DNA of 64,000 nucleotides from Hypericum androsaemum. Lineage: Eukaryota; Streptophyta; Magnoliopsida; Malpighiales; Hypericaceae. The DNA lies in NCBI GenBank assembly GCA_963995505.1, contig OZ023192.1:17405001-17469000 (forward strand). The letters run 5' to 3'. Each line of letters opens with the position of its first letter. Positions within the stretch are counted from its first letter, which is position 1. A program made the position numbers and the translations under genes. Below the pieces are notes generated by a model. The model worked only from the letters and a program-made list of their open reading frames with translations, made no database searches and was not told the DNA's origin. This document shows, in pieces, positions 34,048-42,641 of the stretch.

Positions 34048-34593
34048 TCAATCCTCATCATTTTTCTGATCATCAGGATTTTTCGAAAGGAGCAACAACG
34101 ACGACGACACCTCCAACTCCGCCACGTGCCCTTTCAAGCCGTCTCTAAGTTGTTCAAGCTTAGTCTTCATCGTCACCAACTCGTCAAAGTCAAGCTCCGC
34201 GATCGGCTTATGATTATACGCCTTGAGCGCCTTGTCGAGTCTCTCTCCTCTCTTCTCCTCGTACTGGACCTGCTTGAGCAGGTCGTTCAGTTGGCCGTTG
34301 AGCTTCCTGACTCGGATCTCCTTCTGGGTGTTCCTAGCGCGCCGGGGCACCTTGCCGCCCTTGTCTTGGCGGTCATCCTTATTTAGAAAGCGGTCAGCAA
34401 TGGAGTGGACGGTAGGGTTGCCGAAGGAGAAGGCCTTGCCTCCCGGGGAGAACACTATGATGGCTATCTGGGCGGCGCATAAGATGGCGAGCTCGTTGGC
34501 CTTCTTGAAGAGCCCGGTTCGGCGCTTGGAGAAGGTCACCTGCCTCGAGCTCCGGTTGCTCACCATCTTCATCTCTATCTTTCGACGACCCAT
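34048..34593 (-). CDS. Type I (M-alpha) MADS-box factor, copy A3
   Basis: Intronless, 181 codons, the best preserved A copy. Residues 1-60 form the MADS domain ([42 protein letters not shown]). Then [16 protein letters not shown], a basic linker ([14 protein letters not shown]), a charged coiled-coil-like region (about 95-160) and a Ser/Leu-rich stretch before the acidic end. No K-box. Role by family: nuclear DNA-binding factor of the reproductive type I group. TATA-like box about 100 bp upstream. Neighbour B3 lies 4.9 kb to the right, separated by an hAT and a MULE that are absent from the A2-B2 spacer. Confidence 0.9.
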   Translation of the reverse strand: MGRRKIEMKMVSNRSSRQVTFSKRRTGLFKKANELAILCAAQIAIIVFSPGGKAFSFGNPTVHSIADRFLNKDDRQDKGGKVPRRARNTQKEIRVRKLNGQLNDLLKQVQYEEKRGERLDKALKAYNHKPIAELDFDELVTMKTKLEQLRDGLKGHVAELEVSSSLLLLSKNPDDQKNDED

Positions 34594-34693
34594 GTTGCTA
34601 TTTAGAGGGAAGTGCCTGTACCAAGACCAAGATTCCGCGGCGGCCAGAGATCATAGAGTGTTGATTTCGAGACATTGAAATTGGAGTCATGTG

Positions 34694-34702
34694 TTATTAT
34701 AG
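34694..34702 (-). promoter_or_regulatory. TATA-like box of A3
   Basis: CTATAATAA on the minus strand about 100 bp before the ATG, aligned with CTATATTAA of A1. Confidence 0.45.
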
Positions 34703-35919
34703 GGGGTTTCCTTTCCCTGGATGTGCAAAGGTTTAATGAAATTCCCAAAAAGGAAGGTCTACTACATAAATTAATTTCCATGTTGGATTTCTGCCTTTCT
34801 ATAGAAAATAAATTAATTTTGCTGACCATGCACCGATTATGGGAATTTTTTAATTTCTTGCTTGTTTTGAGTACCTTCAAACCTTAAAGAATCTGCCATT
34901 TTTGGTCTTTCTATATTTGGATTTTACACCTCTCCATTAAAAAAAGACATTTATTCCTTTCCAAAAAAAAAGAGAAATAGAAAGAATATATTGGCCTTAT
35001 TTTACTATGGGTTTTGACAAACGAAGATATTTTAATTTATCTGTGTGTATAAAATGAAGTGTTCTTGTTAATCTTGTCAATAATTCAATCATTAGTTATC
35101 ACAGAGAGCAAGCAAAGCGAGGTTGTAATATTCTTATAATATGTGTGATTTTGGAGTTAATAATTATTTTCATTGTTCGATTTTCTGTTGAGAAATAAAC
35201 TACACGTAGTAAATTTATTAATGTGTCAGAACTAAATTGAAAATTTCTGGTATCCGTTTTCATATCTTGATTGACAACATTTATTTTTACTGCCAGTTAT
35301 ATAGTTGGATCGTGTAAATAATACTGAAATTAATCGTGAATCTGTTCTATTTTGCTCCATGGGATTACGACTGTAAATGATGTAGATCCATTGAGCCAAG
35401 AGTTGGGTTTGTCTGCTCTAATTAATTTTCAATAAAATCAAACGTCGTGACAAAGAAAAAGAAAAAATATATTTTTAAGATCTAATATAAAGTTAAGAAA
35501 TGATTTTAAAAAATTATTTCAACCGTACTTTTTTTTGAAACGTACTTCAACCATATTTATGTTTAGACTATTGCAAAATTTGCATTAGCAAGAGGAACCT
35601 CCGGTGAAGAAACGAATGATCAAGGCCTCCTATTTAATCATCCTCTTATGACATTCTAAGCAGTATTTTTTTTTGCAAGTGTAAATTAAATTGAATGATT
35701 ACACAACACACACCAGGTAATCCCAAAAAAATGGTTGCAGCCTTACCCTAAGAGATTCCTTATTCATAAGGTTTTACAACCAAAGCTATATAGCACACAA
35801 GCACACGGGCGAAACACCAGGCAACTAAAGCAGACATTACATAAATGGATGAAAGATGAAGTCCAAAAAACCAAAATTTTGATGTAGACAAAGTCCCTGT
35901 ACGTTATACTTAAGAAAAT
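34703..35919. other. A3 upstream flank
   Basis: 34703-35430 is homologous to the flanks of A1 and A2. 35440-35919 has no counterpart in unit 2. It contains no gene; the frame at 35764-36027 runs into the hAT end and is noise. Confidence 0.5.
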
Positions 35920-36239
35920 GTTCAGATTAGGGATGAGCATTCGATATATACCGATCTCGAATACCGAATACCAAAAAATATCGAATATCGAATACCGAAT
36001 AACCAAAAAACTCAATACCGATCCCAAACCAAATTATTTCAGTATCTACCGAATACCGAATTAAAATTTTGGTATTATACCAAAAATACCGAAATTAAAA
36101 AAAAATATCTCAAGTATTAGAGATTCACAAATTACAGATTGTTCCAACTTCCAACATCATATCTAAATAAAGTGTTGGACCCAAGTTCCACGCAAATACA
36201 AATTGAAGTTCGAACAATATGTCAATTGATTTCATTGAG

Positions 36240-36732
36240 GTTGTTGGAGGAAGTGGAAGTAATCGTCGAACTTGGACCCGAGTTCAATGAGAGTTTCGAC
36301 AACTCTGAAATAAAACACAAAACAAAACTATTAGAAGTTAAACCCTTAGATTTTAAAGACATAAAACCATAAGACTTCTTACCCTCTTCTAGTTTATCTT
36401 GAGCGAGAACTTCTTGAATATTCTCAACATCAAAATAGGAATTTTTTAACCAATCTTGAACGCATAACAATGCCTCCACGCTAGTTGGACCCAAAGAACT
36501 CCTAAAAGAATCCAACGCTCGTCCACCTAAACACAAAACAATCATATAAATTAAGTATTAAGCTCTAACAGTAACTAGCAACAATAGGCATAAAAACAAG
36601 TATTAAGCTACTTACTTGTGCTAAATGCAGACTCGGAAGCAACCGTTGAGATAGGCATGGCCAAAATGTCTCTTGCCATTTGTCCAAGGATAGGAAGCCG
36701 AAATGAATTATTTTTCCAATAACCAAGGACGT
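36240..36732 (-). pseudogene. hAT transposase C-terminal dimerisation fragment
   Basis: The minus strand from 36732 reads FDVLGYWKNNSFRLPILGQMARDILAMPISTVASESAFSTS across the typical hAT C-terminal domain. A GTAAGT donor follows at 36615, and the acceptor TTTAG ends at 36527 (89-nt intron). Exon 36526-36383 continues GRALDSFRSSLGPTSVEALLCVQDWLKNS. A further donor/acceptor pair lies near 36382 and 36315. Splice sites still look good, which suggests the deletion is fairly recent. Confidence 0.85.
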
Positions 36733-36754
36733 CAAATATTACTGTGACTCCTCA

Positions 36755-37066
36755 GACTAGTAGTCTCATTTGTCTCTTGCAAATATTACTGTGACTCCTC
36801 AGATTAGTAGTCCCATTTTTTTGAGGATCCACTCTAACTTCAGCCTTGCAAGCCTTGCAAGGAGCCATTTGTGTGTTATTCGCACCTACGAAACGATCAA
36901 ACTTAGCCCAATATGGTGACCGTGGCTGCATCTGCCTCCTCTTTTTCTGAATGTGACAACCAGGTCCAGCACCGTCCACAATGTCCTCTTCCTCCAGTAG
37001 ATCCATCTCAAGCAATCTGAGGAGAACAAATTGAACAATATGAAACTGACCAAGCACACGAACCAA
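36755..37066 (-). pseudogene. hAT transposase N-terminal fragment with BED zinc finger
   Basis: An open stretch of about 104 codons. SPYWAKFDRF followed by CKAC, then about 20 residues, then HSNIC, is a BED zinc finger (C-x2-C, H-x3-C), the DNA-binding module of Ac-type transposases. A basic KKRRQMQPR stretch precedes it and may be a nuclear signal. The frame stops right after the finger at the deletion junction. The rest of the transposase up to its C-terminus is lost. Confidence 0.85.
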
Positions 37067-37908
37067 GCAAGAACAATATTAACTCTTCACTCTTGTATAA
37101 CAGAACTCGAACCAAGTAAGAACAATATTAGCTCGAACAAAACAAAACTCGAACCAAACAAAACTCAAAATAATACAGAACTCGAACCAAACCTTGAAAC
37201 CCAAACATTAACGATTAAAACTCATGTATATTAACTCCCTTTAACAACCCCTTCGGTCGGTTCATGAGCTGCCAAAAGCTAACTCTACGCTCGGTAGCTA
37301 CCGGAAGTCGCTTCCCAACCAAACTCGAAAATCGGTGCCATGGGTCATTCCCTTGTTTACGAAACTGGGCTATGAAAAGTCATTCCCTACTCCTCATTGC
37401 TTTCAAGAACGATGCAATAACCCAATCAATTTAATTAAAATAAACCCTAATTCAAAGAAACACTAATCTGAAGCCTTAATTACGAATACCTGGAGAGGGG
37501 ACGTGGCGAAGTGTAGAGGGCTGGTTGGTTGCCGGTGGTGGTGGGCTGGTGGCCGCCGGTGGAAAATATTGAAAGAGAGGGAGACAGTAGACTCGAAATT
37601 TTGTTCGAGAGAGAGGGAGAGAAGAAGAGTGGAGGAGCGGCCGTTTTCTTTCTATGGAAGGGGTTAGGTTGAGTAGGTTTTTTTTTCCACCTTATATAGT
37701 TGGTACTTGGTAAAGTTTGATTTAGTACTTCGAGATTTTTGGTATTACCAAAATAATATCGGTATGTACCGAATATCGAATTTCACTGAAATTTCTCAAA
37801 AGTCGATACCGAATAAAATTCCAAAAACTGAAATACCGATCTCGAAATATCGAATACCGAAAAAATACCAAAAATTCCGAATACTAAATACACATCCCTA
37901 GTTCAGAT

Positions 37909-38447
37909 GATGAGAATCAGAAGACAAGCCAGCCCTAAACCTTCATTCAGCCAAACTACTTGAAGCGGAAAGAACAGTTTGATGCTGTACTTCAAGATTC
38001 TGTCAAACCTTTTTTGTTGAAAATCACATCATTCCTTGCCAAACAGATTGCATAAACCAGAAGATGGAAGCTAATGCCATAAACCAGATTCTGCTCGCCC
38101 TTTTACCTTTCGCCAAACTAAACCATTGTGTGAGAAAGTCTTTGTAGAATTCTGGAAAACACCCATCACACCTCACAAAGAAAGAATGGTATACGATGTT
38201 GTATACCATTGATCGATTGATGAATTTTATTCGGATAAACTCAAATTAGATAACTAATGGTATTTACACAATTTGTAAGTTATTTTTTCACAATTTAATA
38301 GAGCACACAGAAAATAAATTTCAAAATGATTAATCACATCCTTTTCTTTCCTTCTTGGGCTATAAGTGAGGAAGATTAATCAAACATGCCAATGCAACAT
38401 GAGAACCATCCAAAATTTGAAAGGGATAAGTGATAGTACCGACTTAA
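37909..38447. other. Unit 3 flank between hAT and MULE
   Basis: No gene. Homologous to 25505-25990 of unit 2, including the single GCTATAAG empty site near 38359. Confidence 0.6.
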
Positions 38448-38456
38448 TTATTAAAA

Positions 38457-39361
38457 GGGCAAATTATCTTCACATCCCTGAGGTTTGGTTACCCTCTCCC
38501 TAGGGTCCCTGACTTTTGGAAAATGATTGTCCCGTCCCTAAGTTTTGATGATAATAGACTCTCGGGTCCCCAGCTGACGTCATCGACTCTTTTTTTCATT
38601 TTTGGCCATAGAAATGACCAAAATACCCTCAAACAAAAAATAAAATTTTTTACCTTCTTCAACATTTGACTAAAAACGCTCCCTCCCTCTCCCCCTCCCG
38701 CTCGAGATCTCCCCGCTCTCGCTCCCCCTCCCCCTCCCCCTCCCCCTCCCGCTGCCCCCCGCTCCCCCTCCCGCTGGCCCCCGCTCCCTCCCTCTCCCCC
38801 TCCCGCTCGAGATCTCCCCGCTCCCGCTCCTCCCCTCCCCCTCCCGCTCCCCCCCCCCTCCCGCTGACCGTAAACAGGATCTCCCCCTCTCCCTCCCTCT
38901 CCCCCTCTCCCTCCCTCTCACCCTGCTCCCCCCCTCTTCCCGCTCCCCACCCTCTCCTCCTCCCACTCCCCCTCCCGCTCCCGCGCCCGCTCCCGCCCCC
39001 CCTCCCCCTCCCGCTCGAGATCTCCCCGCTCCCGCTCCCCCTCTCGCTCCCGCCCCGCAATTTCAATTCGACGCCCCCTCCTACGGAAAAAAAAAATCCA
39101 AATGATCTTCTCCATCTTAGCATCTCCTTGAGTTCGTAGCTTGGGTCAGCGGGCCGTACGACCTCCCGTCTTTTAACATTTTTTAAAAGGGTATTTTGGT
39201 CATTTCTATGATCAAAAATGAAAAAAAGAACCGATGACGTCAGCCAGGGGACCCGAGAGTCTATTATTGTCAAAACTTAGGAACGGGACAATCATTTTCC
39301 AAAAGTCAGGGACCCTAGGGGGAGGGTGACCAAACCTCAGGGATGTGAGGGTAATTTGTCC
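38457..39361. mobile_element. Non-autonomous Mutator-like element (MULE-d) with C-rich interior
   Basis: GGGCAAATTATCTTCACATC is mirrored by …GTGAGGGTAATTTGTCC. TIRs are about 185 bp and share 'gtccctgac', 'gagactctcgggtcc', 'tgacgtca' and 'ttggccatagaaatgacc' blocks with MULE-a and MULE-c. Exact 9-bp duplications TTATTAAAA lie at 38448-38456 and 39362-39370. Unit 2 has no insert here. The interior is an extreme CCCTCCCGCTC low-complexity tract. Confidence 0.9.
38684..39060. repeat. CT/C-rich low-complexity tract with G-quadruplex potential
   Basis: Imperfect repeats of CTCCCCCTCCCGCTCGAGATC dominate 377 bp. At 38724-38752 there is a run of CCCCCT units, so the minus strand has at least four consecutive G-runs of 4-5 with one-base spacers, the classic G-quadruplex pattern. 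Gly/Arg/Glu and Ser/Pro frames across it are composition artefacts. Confidence 0.8.
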
Positions 39362-39471
39362 TTATTAAAAACAAGTCACTCCCAAACAGTGTTCACAAGT
39401 TATAACGATAAATTTAACCCAACAAATATGTATCTATGTGGTGGATAAAGATAAAGAAGAATATTAATCTA

Positions 39472-40044
39472 TCAAATACAAGGAGCTTTGCCCTTGTTCT
39501 TCTTGTCTTCCATCTTCCTCTTCACGATACCAAGTATTTCACCAAATCTATAATTGGCATCTCGAAGTTGTTCCTTACTCATCTCATCGGTCGGAATCTG
39601 CCACCATTGTCTCTCCTCCTCCATACTACTTAATCCCCCGGCTTCGTTCTTCATCATCTTCTCTTGCTGCTTCCCCTCTTCCAACTGGCTCATCAACTCG
39701 CTGTAGTCCTTGGTCAACTTGTCTATATTCTCCTTTCTTTGTTCCTCGGAAAGAGAGGGGTCGTTCTCCAATTCGTTGTCTTTCTCTGCCTCGTTGCCTG
39801 AAATTGGGTGGCCGAGAAACCGACTAGCGACAGCCTCCATTGACGGATGGCTGAAGGAGAAGGCCCTGCCTGCCGGAGAATAGACAGCTAATGCAACTTC
39901 ACCCCCGCACTTGGTGACAAGCTCGTTGGCCTTCTTGTAAATCCCGGACCGGCGCTTTGAGAACGTGACGAACCTTTCTCGCTCATTCTCAAGGTACTTA
40001 ATTTCTGTCCTCGGCTTCCCTCTGGTTTGCTTGTTGGCCTCCAT
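39472..40044 (-). CDS. Type I (M-alpha) MADS-box factor, copy B3
   Basis: Intronless, 190 codons, near-identical to B2. MEANKQ start; MADS domain with [18 protein letters not shown] and VALAVYSPAGRAFSFSHPS; A-SRFLGHP; acidic and coiled middle; WWQIPTDEMSKEQL block; basic end KRKMEDKKNKGK. The few differences from B2 (for example ELENDPSLS for VENDPPLS, LSSMEEERQW for SSSMEEERLW) leave the domains intact. The promoter TATA region has turned into a long (TA)n run. Pairs with A3 in unit 3. Confidence 0.9.
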   Translation of the reverse strand: MEANKQTRGKPRTEIKYLENERERFVTFSKRRSGIYKKANELVTKCGGEVALAVYSPAGRAFSFSHPSMEAVASRFLGHPISGNEAEKDNELENDPSLSEEQRKENIDKLTKDYSELMSQLEEGKQQEKMMKNEAGGLSSMEEERQWWQIPTDEMSKEQLRDANYRFGEILGIVKRKMEDKKNKGKAPCI

Positions 40045-40126
40045 GTAAACCCTACGAGTTTATCTCAATAATATTACAAGAGAGTCTCTGTGGAACTAGG
40101 GCTGTGTGTTTTCTACTAAAAAGATG

Positions 40127-40128
<2 letters not shown>

Positions 40129-40198
<70 letters not shown>
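40129..40198. repeat. (TA)n microsatellite at the B3 TATA-box position
   Basis: About 34 uninterrupted TA repeats, 85-155 bp upstream of the B3 ATG. Flanking bases on the gene side (GCTGTGTGTTTTC…AAGATGGGT) align with B2, where the same spot has only a short GTATATATACATATATGCATATG patch. Confidence 0.9.
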
Positions 40199-40201
<3 letters not shown>

Positions 40202-40204
<3 letters not shown>

Positions 40205-41179
40205 ATTCTGACTAATTAATTGGGTCGTGACTTTCTAGTTTCGAAAGGGGGTAATTAATTCTGTAGTTAGCGTCGTGACTTTCTTTAGGTGTTCAGTGTG
40301 GCTTCTGGAATCGGGGTTGGATTCAGTGGAGACAAAACTTATCTCTACTAAAATTGATCAAGTAATTATACTTATAGATACAGTTTTTTATGATTGTCAG
40401 ATCTCTAGACACGATTTTTAATAAAATCTGATGGTTCAAACGAAATCTCCTCCGTAAGAACGACTTTTATGTTGTCCCCGCTCAATCCAAAACCTCTGGA
40501 ATCGGTTGAAGAAGACGAACGGACGTCGAAGTAGAGACTTGTGGAAGTCACGGTTGAAGAGATTACTATTTTGGGAATAAATTTGGGGCGCCAGATACCC
40601 AAGTCTCGGCTAATGTGAAATAGTCGCGGGTTTCTGGTTCGGGCATAGTAATGTATTTTACTAGGTGTTAATTTCAGATTTGTGATGCAATTGTCTATTC
40701 TATTTAGGTCTTGCAATAGAAATTTATTTATACACAATAGCAATATCAAGTCCTCTTATTTTGATTTTTCTAATAAATTCTATCGAGATAGGGTTTTATG
40801 AAAGTTGCAATTGCGATATCGTAATATTTACATGTAAATATTATTATACAAATAAAATTCAACCTTAAAAAAGATCGTGCGTACCCTTTTTCAAAATAAC
40901 ATTAACAAAGATAGCGTTCTCAAAAATTAAAAGAATAAAGAGCAAATAAATCATTACACTTACACAATAAATCTAATTAAGCCTCTCTACTAAAAAAATA
41001 TCCACATAATACTTTACACTTTTCAAGATGGAACAATGAACACTCTAGAGCTATCTATGAGACACGTCACCATTCTATATGACATTCATGTCATTGTATT
41101 AATTTAAAATAAAATTAAAATAACCAAGTCATCCTTTGCCCTCACAACCCCGAGACCCCAACCCGTCATCGTGCCCAAG
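40202..41179. other. B3 upstream flank and spacer before copia element 1
   Basis: 40210-40320 and 40490-40660 match the B2 upstream flank. 40320-40490 is an extra segment absent at B2. 40660-41179 shows no gene. Confidence 0.5.
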
Positions 41180-41184
41180 CTCTA

Positions 41185-41370
41185 TATTGGGTATTACCAT
41201 AATTATCAGGTAGTACATATGGTTAGTGAATAACTTACCCACCAAGTATTATACTTGGTCGCCAAGTTAGGGTTCTCGCATGTATATTGTATTAGGGTTA
41301 TTGAGTCATGTGTCCTGTATAAATACCTGTACTTCATATCAATGCAAATCAATCTGATTTTACCTCAATA
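41185..41370 (+). repeat. 5' LTR of copia 1
   Basis: Starts TATTGGG and ends CTCAATA, with TATTG/CAATA inverted ends rather than TG/CA at the very tips. It contains a TATA-like TATAAATAC near 41317 for retroelement transcription. PBS TGGTATCAGAGCC follows at once. Confidence 0.93.
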
Positions 41371-41531
41371 TGGTATCAGAGCCACAAATAGAATAGTACC
41401 CAAAAAAAAAATTGTCGCTGAAGCAGCAAGTTTCCAACCCAGCGATTTTTTTTTTATTCTTTCCCCTTTCTTGGCTTGTTTGTCGATCCTGTACGAGGCA
41501 GAAGACAAACTAAATCTGATCTCTACAATTT

Positions 41532-42641
41532 TTGTCCATCGACATCATGGCAGAAGATGCAAGCAGTCCAATAAGGCAGGCGGCCAACAAAGCGATGAGT
41601 CAAACGGACTCGCCGTACTTTATTCACAGCTCTGAAACGAGTCAGACGTCCCTCGTCTCCCAACAGTTGTCCAGCTCAAGCGACAACTATGCGATGTGGA
41701 GAGAGGCGATGATCATGATCCTCGATGCCAAAAACAAACTCTCGTTCGTTGATGGCACACTTGCCCAACCCGAGAAGACATCGGAATCCTTTCCGAAGTG
41801 GAGACGTGCAAATAACTTGGTGAAATCTTGGCTGATCAACTCCGTCTCGCCGGACATAGCAGCAAGCCTCATGTTTGTTAAGACGGCAAGACTTATTTGG
41901 GAAGAACTAGCCAGACGGTTCGCGACGGGAAGTGCAGCACAGATCTATGAAGTCCGCAGGTCCATAGCAAACTTGCGACAGCAAAACAACTCCATCGCGG
42001 TCTATTACACATCCCTCAAGTCACTGTGGGACGAGCTAGAGTGCTATCGGATCCGCTTCCCATGCTCGTGCGCCACCTCTTGTACCTGCGGATCTCGCCA
42101 AGCAGATGAAAGCGAGCGAGATAGGGATCGTTTAATTGAGTTCCTCATGGGACTAAATGATTCTTATACTCAGTTGCGAAGCAACATACTGATGATGAAG
42201 CCGCTGCCTGGAGTCTCGGACGCTTACTCCTTTGCAGCCGAGGATGAGAAGCACCTACAGGTTGCCGCACACAACCATGTCACGTCGCTGCAGCACTCAG
42301 CTTTGGCGACCATTCATAATGGTACAGGAAAGCCAGATACTCCAGCTGGCGATGTGGTATGTCACCACTGCTCTCAGCCGGGTCACCTGGTGAGGTTCTG
42401 CCCCAACAAGCCTGCGATATATTGTGGCTATTGCGGTATTTGTGGACACGAAGAGGACGTGTGTCGCAAGAAGAAGGCTGCACTAAGTGGCAATTCACAA
42501 ATTTCTCGTGGAGGAATAAGCAACCGAGGTGGTAGAGGTGGTGGAGGACGCGGCCGTGCATTTGCCGCAGCATCAAATCCACCTCCTGTCAATGCATCAA
42601 CGACCGGGAATGTCCAGATCACTCATGATCAACTACAGTAG
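41532..42641 (+). pseudogene. Gag of copia 1 (369 codons to first stop)
   Basis: Capsid part with the plant copia gag pattern (DNYAMWREAMIMILDAKNKL…WRRANNLVKSWLINSVSPDI, then EELARRFA, then LKSLWDELECYR). Two Cys-His zinc knuckles follow: CHHCSQPGHLVRFC, and a degenerate second one around 42420-42470. Then a Gly/Arg-rich end. A TAG at 42639-42641 separates it from the protease in the same frame. The stop could be a CAG-to-TAG change. Confidence 0.88.

Larger units (their letters stand above)
35928..37900 (-). mobile_element. Internally deleted hAT (Ac-like) transposon
   Basis: Ends TAGGGATGAGCAT and ATGTGTATTTAG-type (right end ACACATCCCTA) give hAT-style TIRs TAGGGATG. Exact 8-bp duplications GTTCAGAT flank it at 35920-35927 and 37901-37908. 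Both subterminal 200 bp are packed with ATACCGAATA-like repeats in both orientations, as in Ac/Ds. It encodes on the minus strand a BED zinc finger and, after a deletion, the hAT dimerisation domain. The catalytic core is missing, so it is Ds-like and dependent on a transposase supplied elsewhere. It is inserted in unit 3 between A3 and B3. Confidence 0.93.

Noticed and set aside
34223..34678. Plus-strand frame opposite A3, with relatives opposite A1 and A2
   Set aside because: Antisense shadow of the conserved MADS exon.
38659..39273. 204-codon Gly/Arg/Glu-rich frame and opposite Ser/Pro-rich frame
   Set aside because: Pure low-complexity C-rich tract inside a MULE; no domain.
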